Assembly: GCA_934755305.1 (NCBI GenBank)
Contig: CAKVLD010000049.1
Location: 1-21,772 of the forward strand
Length of the DNA stretch: 21,772 bases
Direction: 5' to 3'
Source: an uncultured Clostridium sp.
Lineage (GTDB): Bacteria; Bacillota; Clostridia; Clostridiales; Clostridiaceae
Shown piece by piece: positions 1 to 7,623 of the stretch. Below the pieces are notes generated by a model. That model had not been told where the DNA came from. It saw nothing but the letters and a program-made list of their open reading frames with translations, and searched no databases. A program made the position numbers and the translations under genes. The first letter of the stretch is position 1, and the number at the start of each line of letters is the position of its first letter.

Positions 1-1
1 T

Positions 2-871
2 AAAGCATTAGAATATTTAGAAAAGTGTGCTTATCCTGTAGTTATTAAAGCAGATGGACTTGCAGCAGGTAAAGGTGTAGCTATTTGTGAAACTAAGGAA
101 GATGCAAAAGAGGCTATAAATTCTTACATGGTAGATGATGTATTTAATGGAGCAGGTCAAAAAGTAGTTATAGAAGAATTCTTAGAAGGTGTAGAAGCAT
201 CAATACTTTCAATAACTGATGGGCATACTATTGTACCATTTGTATCAGCTAAGGATCATAAACAAATATTTGATGGTGGCAAAGGACCTAATACAGGAGG
301 AATGGGAGTACTTGCTCCAAATCCATATGTAACTGATGAAGTAATGAAAGAATTTGCTACTAATATTTCTCTTAAAACTTTAGAAGGAATTAGAGCAGAA
401 GGTTTTGATTACAAGGGAATTATATTCTTTGGTCTAATGATTACTAAGAAAGGAACTTATCTTCTAGAGTATAATGTAAGAATGGGAGATCCTGAAACTC
501 AATCTGTTTTATCTTTAATGGAAAGTGATTTATTTGAAGTAATAGAAGCAGCTATGAATGAAAGATTAAGTGATTATAAGATTAAGTGGAAAGATGAAGT
601 ATGTATAAATGTAGTACTAGCTTCTAAAGGATATCCAGGAAACTTTGAAAAAGGATATGAAATAACTATAGATGATTCTGTTAAGGATAATGTATTTTTA
701 GCAGGAGCTAAGTTTGAAGATGGTGTTCTAAAGACTAATGGAGGAAGAGTATTATCTGTAGTTGGACATGGTAAAACTTTAGAAGATGCTAGAGCTATGG
801 CTTATAATAATGCTAAATTAGTAAATTTTAAAGATTCATATTGTCGTACAGATATTGGAATATTTAAATAA
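2..871 (+). CDS. purD: Phosphoribosylamine--glycine ligase (GAR synthetase), 5' end cut off by the window
   Basis: PurD joins 5-phosphoribosylamine and glycine with ATP to make glycinamide ribonucleotide, step two of de novo purine synthesis in the cytoplasm. The frame is already open at base 2 and gives 289 residues; full-length PurD is about 420, so roughly 130 N-terminal residues lie outside the window. ATP-grasp landmarks are visible: KADGLAAGKGV near the start, the GPNTGGMG loop, and the metal/ATP-binding EYNVRMGDPETQ segment, followed by the C-terminal PurD domain. The gene ends with TAA and is followed at once by a strong terminator, so it is the last gene of its transcript, as expected for the clostridial pur operon (operon position is inferred, because upstream genes are not visible). 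Family identity is very secure. Confidence 0.97.
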   Translation, partial: KALEYLEKCAYPVVIKADGLAAGKGVAICETKEDAKEAINSYMVDDVFNGAGQKVVIEEFLEGVEASILSITDGHTIVPFVSAKDHKQIFDGGKGPNTGGMGVLAPNPYVTDEVMKEFATNISLKTLEGIRAEGFDYKGIIFFGLMITKKGTYLLEYNVRMGDPETQSVLSLMESDLFEVIEAAMNERLSDYKIKWKDEVCINVVLASKGYPGNFEKGYEITIDDSVKDNVFLAGAKFEDGVLKTNGGRVLSVVGHGKTLEDARAMAYNNAKLVNFKDSYCRTDIGIFK

Positions 872-877
872 ATTGAG

Positions 878-914
878 ATGGAGATTTGTTGATAGGCAAA
901 TCTCCATTTTTCTT
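878..914 (+). terminator. Rho-independent terminator after purD
   Basis: A perfect 11-bp stem (878-888 with 897-907) around an 8-nt loop is followed by a T-rich run. It starts 7 bases after the purD stop codon. Confidence 0.9.
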
Positions 915-917
915 AGA

Positions 918-947
918 AGCATAGTGTATCATCTATGCTTTTTTCTT
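918..947 (+). terminator. Second, tandem terminator after purD
   Basis: AGCATAG (918-924) pairs with CTATGCT (933-939) across an 8-nt loop and is followed by a run of Ts. It lies 11 bases beyond the first hairpin and would catch read-through. The rest of 948-1151 is very AT-rich. It holds a 9-bp inverted repeat (1005-1013 with 1020-1028) and an all-AT 20-bp palindrome (1114-1133); I see no gene there. Confidence 0.7.
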
Positions 948-1151
948 TTAATCTTAAGTATAAATCATCTAAACTTTTAAGTAATATTGCAATCTTGATG
1001 GAATATATTACAATTTTTCTTGTAATATCCAAAAGGGTTATTAACTAGAAGGAAGAGGATTTAGGTATATAGATAAATATATTCAAAAGGAATGCTTAAT
1101 AATAAAGAATATATAATATAATATATTATATTAATTGTTTAGGGGAAACCT

Positions 1152-2225
1152 ATGTGTACAATAAGTTTATGCATGATAGTTAAAGATGAAGAAATTGTTA
1201 TTGAAAGATGTATAGATTCAGTTAAAGATGTAATAGATGAAATAATAATAGTAGATACTGGCTCTACAGATTCTACTATAGAAAAAGCTAAAAAATATTC
1301 TTCTAAAATATATAAATTTAAATGGATAGATGATTTTGCAGTAGCTAGAAATTATGCTTTTGATAAGGCTACAAAGGACTATATATTCTGGATGGATGCA
1401 GATGATGTATTAGATGCAAAAAGCAAAGAGGATTTTTTGAAATTGAAAGATAAACTTAATGATAATGTAGACTATGTAACAATGGATTACATACTATCAC
1501 TAGATATAAATAATAATCCTTTATATATTTCAAAAAGAAATAGATTAGTTAAAAGAGAAAAAAATTTTAAGTGGATAGGTAAAGTTCATGAATATTTAGA
1601 GGTAAGTGGAAGAGGACTATTTTCAGACATATCTATAAGGCATTTAAAAATAAAGAATTATACAAATAGGAACTTGTTAATATATAAGAAAATGATTGAA
1701 AATGGAGAAAAATTAAGTACTAGAGATTTGTATTATTATGCAAATGAACTTAAAGATAATGCTTTATATAAGGAAGCTATTAATGAATATAATAAGTTTC
1801 TGAGTTTAAAAGATGCTTGGATAGAAGATACAAAGGCAGCATGCGAGAAAATTGCGGATTGTTATTTATCTTTAGGTAATAGAGATAAAGAAATAAAAAG
1901 TTTATTGTATGCATTAAAATATGATGTTCCAAGCCCTAATTTAAGTGTAAGATTAGGAGAATATTTCATGAGAGAAGGCAAGTTTAAAATAGCAATATTC
2001 TGGTTTAATGAGGCTATAAATTATAAAAAAGATCCTAACTCACTAGCTATTATAAATAATGCAAACATTACATGGGTTCCAGCTTTAGAACTTTGTGTAT
2101 GCTATTATAATTTAGGAGATTATGAGAAAGCTTATTATTATAATGAAGAGGCAGCTAAATTTGTACCAGAACATAGTAGTGTAGTGTATAATAAGAAGTT
2201 ATTTGAGAGTATGGAAATTATATGA
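1152..2225 (+). CDS. Family 2 glycosyltransferase with C-terminal tetratricopeptide-like repeats
   Basis: This is a predicted cytoplasmic inverting GT-A glycosyltransferase of 357 residues. Residues 1-110 are the GT2 core: LCMIVKDEE at the start, VDTGSTD (34-40) for the nucleotide, and the DxD-type metal site MDADD (81-85). A conserved WIGKVHEYL segment follows at 141-149. Residues about 190-345 are helical and TPR-like, with YYYANELK, YKEAI, CYLSLGN and CYYNLGDYEKA. The same architecture occurs in SunS-type enzymes that glycosylate peptides and in many clostridial surface-glycan enzymes. The substrate cannot be deduced: no bacteriocin precursor, flagellin or S-layer gene lies next to it. The start at 1152 is preceded by AGGGG (1141-1145). 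The gene appears monocistronic and is closed by the hairpin at 2254-2291. Family is certain; acceptor is unknown. Confidence 0.9.
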   Translation: MCTISLCMIVKDEEIVIERCIDSVKDVIDEIIIVDTGSTDSTIEKAKKYSSKIYKFKWIDDFAVARNYAFDKATKDYIFWMDADDVLDAKSKEDFLKLKDKLNDNVDYVTMDYILSLDINNNPLYISKRNRLVKREKNFKWIGKVHEYLEVSGRGLFSDISIRHLKIKNYTNRNLLIYKKMIENGEKLSTRDLYYYANELKDNALYKEAINEYNKFLSLKDAWIEDTKAACEKIADCYLSLGNRDKEIKSLLYALKYDVPSPNLSVRLGEYFMREGKFKIAIFWFNEAINYKKDPNSLAIINNANITWVPALELCVCYYNLGDYEKAYYYNEEAAKFVPEHSSVVYNKKLFESMEII

Positions 2226-2253
2226 TAACAATTTATAATTAGCTATAAATAAA

Positions 2254-2291
2254 AGATCCAAGATAGTTGTTTATTTAACTATCTTGGATCT
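2254..2291 (+). terminator. Long terminator hairpin after the glycosyltransferase gene
   Basis: A perfect 15-bp stem (2254-2268 with 2277-2291) has an 8-nt loop. The T tail is short (TCT), so termination efficiency is uncertain, but the stem is far beyond chance. Confidence 0.8.
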
Positions 2292-2316
2292 TCTAATGTA
2301 TAATAAAACAAAACTA

Positions 2317-2345
2317 TTGAAAATAAGCTTAAATTTGTGTATAAT
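2317..2345 (+). promoter_or_regulatory. Sigma-A promoter of the nucleotidyltransferase-like gene
   Basis: TTGAAA (2317-2322), a 17-bp spacer and a perfect TATAAT (2340-2345). A strong AGGAGG ribosome binding site follows at 2391-2396, six bases before the ATG at 2403. Confidence 0.8.
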
Positions 2346-2402
2346 GTAATAATTTGGTTCTTGAAATCCAAATGGTAGGAGTGGGCATTAAGGAGGAGAA
2401 TT

Positions 2403-3056
2403 ATGTATTATTATGTTAAAGACAAAAAATTTATAAGTGAGATGAGAGGATTATGCGGAAACATTATGCAGGATCTTTGTCATCTATTAAAAGAAGAATA
2501 TGATATTGGAGCTATATTCTATTTAGTTGGAAGTGGTGCAAAAAATCTTATTATGCAGAATGAAAATAATCCAATTGATTTGGATTACAATCTAGAACTT
2601 GTACGTTGTGAACTGACTAATTGTAGAGATATTAAAGAGACTGTTAGAAAAGCTTTTAATAGAATTTTAAAAGAGTATAAGTTTTCAGATTGTAAAGATT
2701 CGAAATCTGCATTAACTACAGAAAAAAGATATTTTACAAAGGGAAACGATACGGAGTTTTCCATAGATGTTGCAATAGTTTACCGTGATGATAATGATAA
2801 TTTGCATAGACTTATTCATGATAAAACGGGATGGACATATTATGATAGATATTATTGGGTACAAGCACCAAATTCGCGAAATATTAGAGAAAAATCAAGT
2901 GCAATCAAAAAAGCAGGAATGTGGGAGAATGTACGAACACAGTACTGTGAAATAAAGAATAGATATCTTTATTATAATGATCATAATCATTCCTCATTTA
3001 TTTGCTATATTGAAGCTGTTAATAATGTTTATAATATGTTGCGTTATTTTGATTAA
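2403..3056 (+). CDS. Orphan nucleotidyltransferase-fold protein
   Basis: A 217-residue cytoplasmic protein with the signature of the DNA polymerase beta-type nucleotidyltransferase fold: GS at 43-44 on an LVGSG turn, DLD at 59-61 in a hydrophobic strand, and a third acidic residue in FSIDVAIVY (D122). These match the hG[GS]...DhDh...D pattern whose three aspartates bind metal. Residues 140-217 are rich in Tyr/Trp and helices and resemble nothing I can name. I cannot say whether the target is a small molecule, tRNA or protein. It has its own sigma-A promoter, an excellent ribosome binding site and its own terminator, so it is expressed alone. It uses CGT, CGA, GCG and ACG codons more freely than purD or the suf genes, which hints at horizontal acquisition. 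The fold is supported by motifs only. Confidence 0.75.
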   Translation: MYYYVKDKKFISEMRGLCGNIMQDLCHLLKEEYDIGAIFYLVGSGAKNLIMQNENNPIDLDYNLELVRCELTNCRDIKETVRKAFNRILKEYKFSDCKDSKSALTTEKRYFTKGNDTEFSIDVAIVYRDDNDNLHRLIHDKTGWTYYDRYYWVQAPNSRNIREKSSAIKKAGMWENVRTQYCEIKNRYLYYNDHNHSSFICYIEAVNNVYNMLRYFD

Positions 3057-3060
3057 TTGA

Positions 3061-3101
3061 AAAACAAGGGAAGTTCTAAAAATAAGGACTTCCCTTGTTT
3101 T
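3061..3101. terminator. Bidirectional terminator between convergent genes
   Basis: A 16-bp stem (3061-3076 with 3086-3101, one G-T wobble) has A-rich 5' and T-rich 3' arms. It therefore reads as a terminator from either strand and separates the gene ending at 3056 from the minus-strand gene ending at 3114. Confidence 0.9.
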
Positions 3102-3113
3102 GTATCAGTTTTA

Positions 3114-4154
3114 TTACTCCAGTGTATATGGAAGTAAAGAAATATTTTCATTTAATTTGGTTAAAAACTTAGCTAATATATCAATCATGGAATCCACATC
3201 TTTTATTGATAATACTTCAACTGGTGAATGCATGTAGCGAAGTGGGATAGAGAATAATGTTTGTGGAATACCATCTGTAGTCTTTAACATGGTGTCTGCA
3301 TCAGTATAAGTTCTTCCTGCAAATACTTCAAATTGTACAGGTAAATTAAGTTCTTTTGCTGATTCTTCTAATAATTTATTTAATTTTGCGTTAGGAATTG
3401 AACCTCTACATATTACACCACCTTTACCTAATGCTACGTCACCAGCTTCATTAGAATCTTTATAATCATTAGCATATGTTACGTCTACAGTTACACATAC
3501 ATCAGGTTTTAACTTGCTTGTACTTGAGTATGCTCCTCTTCCAGTAGTTTCTTCTCCAGTTGTTGCAGTTACATATATTCCTGATTTGGCTCCAATTTCA
3601 ATTGCTTTTCTTGCAGCTTCAAATATAATATATACGCCTATCCTGTCATCAAATGCTCTTCCTGCAAGCTTGTTATTTTGCAATTCTACCATATCTGTAT
3701 CATGAACTATGTATGATCCTTTTGGAACAAGAATTTCTGCTTCTTCTTTTGACTCACATCCAAAATCAACAAAGAGTTCATCAGCATTTACCTTATCTTT
3801 TTTATTCAGATTACTTGTTACACCTACAATACCTTTAAGTATTCCATTTGGAGTTAATATTTGAACCTTAGTTCCTATATAAAGTTTAGGTTTGATTCCA
3901 CCATTTTTCTCTACCTGAAGAGATCCATCAGAATTGTATCCAGTAACTATAAGACTTATCTCATCTGCATGAGCTGCTAACTGAATGTGAAAAGGTGCTT
4001 GACGGTTATATACACCAGTAAGTGTGCCTTGTTCATCTACAATAAAATCATCAAAATTATTTTTATAATGACTATATACGCATTTCTGTAACATTTCTTC
4101 TTTTCCTGAAGGTGAAATACAAGTAATCATTTCTTTTAAAAAATCCATATTCAT
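3114..4154 (-). CDS. M42 family metallo-aminopeptidase (glutamyl aminopeptidase / tetrahedral aminopeptidase type)
   Basis: This enzyme removes N-terminal residues from short peptides in the cytoplasm. M42 enzymes are two-metal proteases that usually assemble into hollow dodecamers. The length of 346 residues is normal. The expected ligands are present in order: H62 and D64 (HAD), bridging D169 in AFDDRIG, the catalytic base E201 and ligand E202 in TGEETTGRGA, D224 in VTVDVTY, and H309 in RYMHSPVE. The inserted dimerization domain falls roughly between residues 70 and 160. The start is supported by GGGAGG eight bases upstream on the minus strand. A short open frame ending about 20 bases upstream of this start looks like the tail of a lost partner gene. 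Specificity (Glu/Asp, Leu or Lys) cannot be read from sequence. Confidence 0.93.
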   Translation of the reverse strand: MNMDFLKEMITCISPSGKEEMLQKCVYSHYKNNFDDFIVDEQGTLTGVYNRQAPFHIQLAAHADEISLIVTGYNSDGSLQVEKNGGIKPKLYIGTKVQILTPNGILKGIVGVTSNLNKKDKVNADELFVDFGCESKEEAEILVPKGSYIVHDTDMVELQNNKLAGRAFDDRIGVYIIFEAARKAIEIGAKSGIYVTATTGEETTGRGAYSSTSKLKPDVCVTVDVTYANDYKDSNEAGDVALGKGGVICRGSIPNAKLNKLLEESAKELNLPVQFEVFAGRTYTDADTMLKTTDGIPQTLFSIPLRYMHSPVEVLSIKDVDSMIDILAKFLTKLNENISLLPYTLE

Positions 4155-4174
4155 TAATAATGCCTCCCTTACTA

Positions 4175-4381
4175 TTATCTGATAAGAAGAGTTATATCTT
4201 TTTGTGCATAATCTTCCTCAATAATAGAATGTTTATTTGGTTCTCTCTTTCTTTTTAGAGTTTTATGTACTAATAATATCATAAAATACAAAAAGATGGC
4301 TATAGATGTATAAAATCTAAATTTATTTTGAGGGATAAAATTGAAATCTAGGAAAATAAAAACTATAATTTTATTAGATAG
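4175..4381 (-). pseudogene. Possible membrane-protein C-terminal remnant upstream of the M42 gene
   Basis: On the minus strand a frame stays open for 69 codons (4381 to 4175). It reads as two hydrophobic stretches (IIVFIF and SIAIFLYFMILLV), then a basic segment (KTLKRKREP) and a polar tail ending at TAA. The only ATG (4282) would give 35 residues and has no obvious ribosome binding site. The stop lies about 20 bases before the M42 start and just ahead of its ribosome binding site, the usual spacing inside an operon. I read it as the surviving tail of an integral membrane protein gene; an unrecognised small membrane protein is the alternative. No database support is available here. In the rest of the 4155-4566 interval I see no gene. 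Confidence 0.35.
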
Positions 4382-4566
4382 CTATTTTAAAAGGCGATAG
4401 GAGAAAAGTGGGATATATTTTTATAGATGTTTTCTAAGGGACATTATGATGTATTATTTAATGATATTTGTACATTAGTTTCATCTGTAAAAACTAAGAT
4501 TTTTAATAGGGTAGTCATCCTGTAATGTTGAGCAATTTAGAAGAGTTTGTTAAAGGAGTGATACGA

Positions 4567-5418
4567 ATGTTAGTAATAAAGACAATAGATAATAAGAGGG
4601 TGTTATATGAATATTTTCAAAATCAGGTGGCGCCATATTTTTTTACATCATCATATGAAGAATGGGAAAAAAGTCTAGATTATGATATTGATGGGCAGGG
4701 GAAAAAGTTGTTTAGGAAACTAACTCTGATAGGAGCGTATGAAGATGACGCGTTGGTTGGATTTGTTCAGTATGGAGAATCTGCATTGGGTTTTAATGAG
4801 AGCGGTGAGGTCTCAGAAGAGATTAGTTATCAGATAATCAGAAATCTGTATTATGACAGAAATCGTTCAGATGTAGGTGAAATATTGCTTGAAGAATCAA
4901 TACGAGATTTTAATCCCAAAGAAAGAATATATGCATTTTTTCATTATTTTGGGATGTCTGTTTATGCGAGACATGGAAAACTATTTGAAGAATATGGATA
5001 CATAGAGGAAATGCTGAAACATCGAGGTTTTGTAGTAGAGCATGAAAACATCTACTATTCAATGTATGATATTGCCTCATATCATAAAAATGGTATAGAA
5101 ATTGTATGGAGTGAACTTTCAACTGGAAGTACTAGGACTGCTGAATTTAGGCTAGAAAATGAATGGGTAGGAGAATGTGAAGTACATTTTATTTCCAATC
5201 AGATAGCTTATTTGCGTTGGATTTATATTGATGAACAGAAACAAAATCAAAGATTAGGAAGTCGATGTATACAAGCGTTATTGAGTGATATCAAAAAAGA
5301 AGGATATGTAAGATTTGATACAGATACTGCAATTGATAATGTAGTTGCACAACACTTTTATGAAAAGAACGGATTTGAAAAGGAAGGTGTGACAAGGAGC
5401 TTTTATTTAGAAATGTAA
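4567..5418 (+). CDS. Two-domain GNAT family N-acetyltransferase
   Basis: This cytoplasmic acetyl-CoA-dependent acyltransferase of 283 residues is built as two GNAT-like halves. The N-terminal half (1-165) looks like a degenerate GNAT fold. The C-terminal half (about 175-283) carries the acetyl-CoA loop QNQRLGSR (226-233) after strand AYLRWIYID, and the motif B region DNVVAQHFYEKNGF (257-270). The start at 4567 is preferred because AAGGAGTG (4552-4559) sits seven bases upstream; an in-frame ATG at 4525 would place that ribosome binding site inside the gene. Codon use (GGG, CGT, GCG, CGA) differs from the core genes, suggesting transfer. Substrate is unknown; such proteins often modify amino groups of antibiotics, peptides or polyamines. 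It is flanked by a terminator and a convergent operon. Confidence 0.85.
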   Translation: MLVIKTIDNKRVLYEYFQNQVAPYFFTSSYEEWEKSLDYDIDGQGKKLFRKLTLIGAYEDDALVGFVQYGESALGFNESGEVSEEISYQIIRNLYYDRNRSDVGEILLEESIRDFNPKERIYAFFHYFGMSVYARHGKLFEEYGYIEEMLKHRGFVVEHENIYYSMYDIASYHKNGIEIVWSELSTGSTRTAEFRLENEWVGECEVHFISNQIAYLRWIYIDEQKQNQRLGSRCIQALLSDIKKEGYVRFDTDTAIDNVVAQHFYEKNGFEKEGVTRSFYLEM

Positions 5419-5496
5419 AATAGATGATATTCATATTTATCTTATTAAGTGGCTTAATTAGAGCTTATTTATAAAAGAGTACACTAAATAGTTTTT

Positions 5497-5527
5497 AGAG
5501 CTCCTTTTAATATGAGGAGCTCTTTTG
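5497..5527 (+). terminator. Terminator of the tandem-GNAT gene, overlapping the end of the convergent gene
   Basis: AGAGCTCC (5497-5504) pairs with GGAGCTCT (5516-5523), then TTT. The stop codon of the minus-strand PNPOx-like gene (5507-5509) lies in the loop. Only the plus strand has the T run. Confidence 0.75.
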
Positions 5528-5989
5528 TCTAGGCTTATATTTATGAGGCTTATATATATCTATTTCTTCAATATATTTTTGATTAAGTACTAAACTATCT
5601 CTATACATTTCTCCGCCTTTAGAAGGATTATAATTCCAAATAACATATGGTTTTATAATGTATAGTTCATTATTTTCTTGTTCAAACATTTCTTTATATT
5701 GTGGAAATCTTGAATCATATATTTGTCTTCCTTTAAAATATTCATCAGTTCCATAAGGAACAATTTTTGCTTCACCATGAATTTGAAGTGTACCTATTGT
5801 TATTGCAACAACTTTATTATCTCTAATATTTTTACATTTTAGTGTATCTGAATAACTGCCAAAGAAGAGTTCTGCTTTATCATTATAGGCAAAACAAACA
5901 ATTGAATTATCTGGGTATTTATTTCCGTAAGTACCTAAACTCATAAGCATTTGCTTTTCTAATATGTTTGTTATTTCTTGTATTTTCAT
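5507..5989 (-). CDS. Pyridoxamine 5'-phosphate oxidase family flavoprotein (PNPOx-like split barrel)
   Basis: A 160-residue protein of the FMN-binding split-barrel superfamily. It begins with the typical helix and first strands (EITNILEKQMLMSLGTYG), then SIVCFAYND and LFFGSYSDTLKCKNIRDNKVVAITIG, the usual barrel core in which the flavin phosphate is bound, and ends with VIWNYNP and a basic tail. Members range from true PNP oxidases to F420/FMN reductases and heme- or nitro-drug-handling proteins. This one is short and lacks features that would identify it as PdxH. A GGGGGAT ribosome binding site lies about 10 bases before the ATG on the minus strand. It is the last gene of a minus-strand run, 46 bases downstream of the GNAT gene, so co-transcription is likely. 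Confidence 0.85.
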   Translation of the reverse strand: MKIQEITNILEKQMLMSLGTYGNKYPDNSIVCFAYNDKAELFFGSYSDTLKCKNIRDNKVVAITIGTLQIHGEAKIVPYGTDEYFKGRQIYDSRFPQYKEMFEQENNELYIIKPYVIWNYNPSKGGEMYRDSLVLNQKYIEEIDIYKPHKYKPRQKSSSY

Positions 5990-6035
5990 AAGAAATTTAT
6001 CCCCCTTTTTATTAATTAATAAATTTATTGAAGTA

Positions 6036-6536
6036 TTAAAGTTTTCTTTCAGCTAAAATAACAACATCAGCTGCAATACTTGATGTTTCTTTAATGCCGA
6101 CAAATTGGTTCTTTGTCCAGAAATGTTCTGCCTGTGGATTTCCTTTCACCCAAGCTAGACGAGCAGCAGAGAAGTTTACTTCCTTAAGGTATTTACAGGT
6201 ATCACTAATAATCTTTGAACCTACACCTTTTTTCTGAATTGAAGATGAAGTCATAAAAAAGCCAATAAATGCTATATCTTTAGATGGATATCCATCAATT
6301 AAATCCATAACTGCAATAAGATTTTTATTACGATAAAAACCAATATAGTATTTATCTGACATTGTAGTATTAGGGGGAAGTTCAAACATATCTGATAGGA
6401 TATTGTCCCTTGTTGGTTTTGGTGGACAATATTCATAGTAGAGAGGATTTCCTAAGAAAAGATTATATATATCATCTATATCAGACTTACCTAATTTTTT
6501 TACTGTGTATTCATTTGACAATAATTTGTAATTCAT
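6036..6536 (-). CDS. GNAT family N-acetyltransferase
   Basis: A single-domain acetyltransferase of 166 residues, normal length for the family. The acetyl-CoA pyrophosphate loop is QKKGVGSKI (101-109), preceded by strand FIGFFMT and followed by helix ISDTCKYLK. The later NPQAEHFWTKNQF segment (133-145) matches the family's motif B position, where the chain turns over the pantetheine arm. AGGAG precedes the ATG on the minus strand. A 6-bp inverted repeat (6557-6562 with 6569-6574) sits in the leader. The gene lies between a GNAT fragment (upstream) and the PNPOx-like gene (downstream). Substrate is unknown. Confidence 0.88.
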   Translation of the reverse strand: MNYKLLSNEYTVKKLGKSDIDDIYNLFLGNPLYYEYCPPKPTRDNILSDMFELPPNTTMSDKYYIGFYRNKNLIAVMDLIDGYPSKDIAFIGFFMTSSSIQKKGVGSKIISDTCKYLKEVNFSAARLAWVKGNPQAEHFWTKNQFVGIKETSSIAADVVILAERKL

Positions 6537-6599
6537 TTTTTACTCCTATTCTTAAAGCAAGAATTTTATCTTGCATCATTCTATGTTAATCTTAAATAT

Positions 6600-6788
6600 T
6601 TAATAACTTCCCATATCATTTACTACTTCATATGCAGTATACTCATGAGAAAATTCATACCCAAGCTTTTCGGATAAGTAAACCAAATTCATATTTGCTG
6701 CATCCCAGTTTGGATAAAGACCACATTTAAGGCACTCCAAAATAAGTGCAGCAGAGCAAGCAGTAGCAAGATGTTTTCTTCTTTTGAA
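6600..6788 (-). pseudogene. C-terminal fragment of a GNAT acetyltransferase (GNAT_acetyltran, PF12746-like)
   Basis: The minus strand keeps an open frame of 62 codons ending at the TAA at 6602-6600. It contains RKHLATACSAALILECLK, then GLYPNWDAANMN and LVYLSEKLGYEFSHEYTAYEV. This is the acetyl-CoA loop helix and C-terminal part of the PF12746 family, whose usual wording is R-G-K-x-L-A-T-A and W-D-A-A-N. An in-frame stop at 6791-6789 lies just before it and no start codon or ribosome binding site is present, so roughly the first three quarters of the gene are missing. It marks a past deletion or insertion between the kinase gene and the intact GNAT gene. In the remainder of 6537-6861 I see nothing else coding. 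Confidence 0.8.
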
Positions 6789-6861
6789 TTAAAAGATGAA
6801 AAAAATCATTTAACTTGCTGTAAACATGAATAAATTAAGATTTCCTCCCAACTGAAAACTA

Positions 6862-7623
6862 TTATTTATACGAGTAACTTACATTATTATTCTCTAAGAT
6901 ATCTTCTGCTAGTTTGAGAGCATGGTTATAATACCATTGATCATCATCTTCATCTGCCTCAATGAATTCTATATATTCATTTAATATAGCTAATTTAATA
7001 TCAAAAATATATTGAGAATAATCAGGTTTTTTCTCTAATTTTTCATATACTCTTTTTATAAATAGTTGTTTTTGTTTTTCGTTCATATAAAAAGGGAAAG
7101 TAGCCCTATCTTCTGTAGCATGAGCAATGAATCTAGCTATATCTAAAGAATAGGGCATTATTCCTCCGAATCCCCAATCAATAATTGAAACTTGATTATT
7201 ATGTTTAACTACATTAAATTCTAAAAAATCTCCATTAGATAGAGTTCTAGGGCAGCTTAATTGACGGTCTAAAAATATCTGATATGCATCTCTTAGAATA
7301 GGGTGGTTTTTAATTGATAAAAAACGTTTATTAATGCGTTTCCAATATACTTCAAATCTACAATCGCTTTTATATAATGCAAATTCTTGTTCATTATCCT
7401 GCCAGTATGAATTTTGTATTTTAGATATACTATCTGCTGATAATATAGCCAGTTTATTTGTCATATTGCGTAAATCTTCACCATTTATATTTTCTATGAG
7501 AATCCAGACATCATTTTCATCTACATATTTTCCGTAATATTTTGGAACATTAAAACTTTTCCCAGTAAGATATGTCTCATAATTAAAAACTTCTCTTTTA
7601 TCAGTTTTTTTCATATTTTCCAA
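6862..7623 (-). CDS. Aminoglycoside phosphotransferase (APH)-family kinase, apparently lacking the N-lobe
   Basis: This protein has the C-lobe of an APH/choline-kinase-type phosphotransferase. The hinge is WILIENINGEDL (40-51), the catalytic loop is SNGDFLEFN (129-137) with Asp132 and Asn137, and the metal-binding DWG is at 149-151, followed by a helical tail. The usual His of the HGD motif is replaced by Asn. The sequence begins at KKTDKREVFNYE, which corresponds to the end of strand 3 and helix C; the glycine-rich strand region and most of the ATP lysine strand, some 40-60 residues, are absent. The start shown is TTG at 7623; the first ATG is at 7614, and a stop lies two codons upstream of the TTG. 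A better-placed ATG (7632) with AGGGG upstream is in another frame and reaches a stop within 10 codons. The gene may be truncated and inactive. Confidence 0.7.
   Translation of the reverse strand: MENMKKTDKREVFNYETYLTGKSFNVPKYYGKYVDENDVWILIENINGEDLRNMTNKLAILSADSISKIQNSYWQDNEQEFALYKSDCRFEVYWKRINKRFLSIKNHPILRDAYQIFLDRQLSCPRTLSNGDFLEFNVVKHNNQVSIIDWGFGGIMPYSLDIARFIAHATEDRATFPFYMNEKQKQLFIKRVYEKLEKKPDYSQYIFDIKLAILNEYIEFIEADEDDDQWYYNHALKLAEDILENNNVSYSYK

Noticed and set aside
1114..1133. 20-bp perfect palindrome TAATATAATATATTATATTA
   Set aside because: Composed only of A and T in an AT-rich leader; perfect symmetry in such sequence is likely by chance and no second copy was seen.
3514..3838. Plus-strand open frames opposite the M42 peptidase gene
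   Set aside because: They lie antisense to a strongly supported gene with intact metal ligands and have no ribosome binding sites or recognisable motifs.
4525..4566. Upstream ATG for the tandem-GNAT protein
   Set aside because: The ribosome binding site AAGGAGTG at 4552-4559 serves the ATG at 4567 and would be internal if translation began at 4525.
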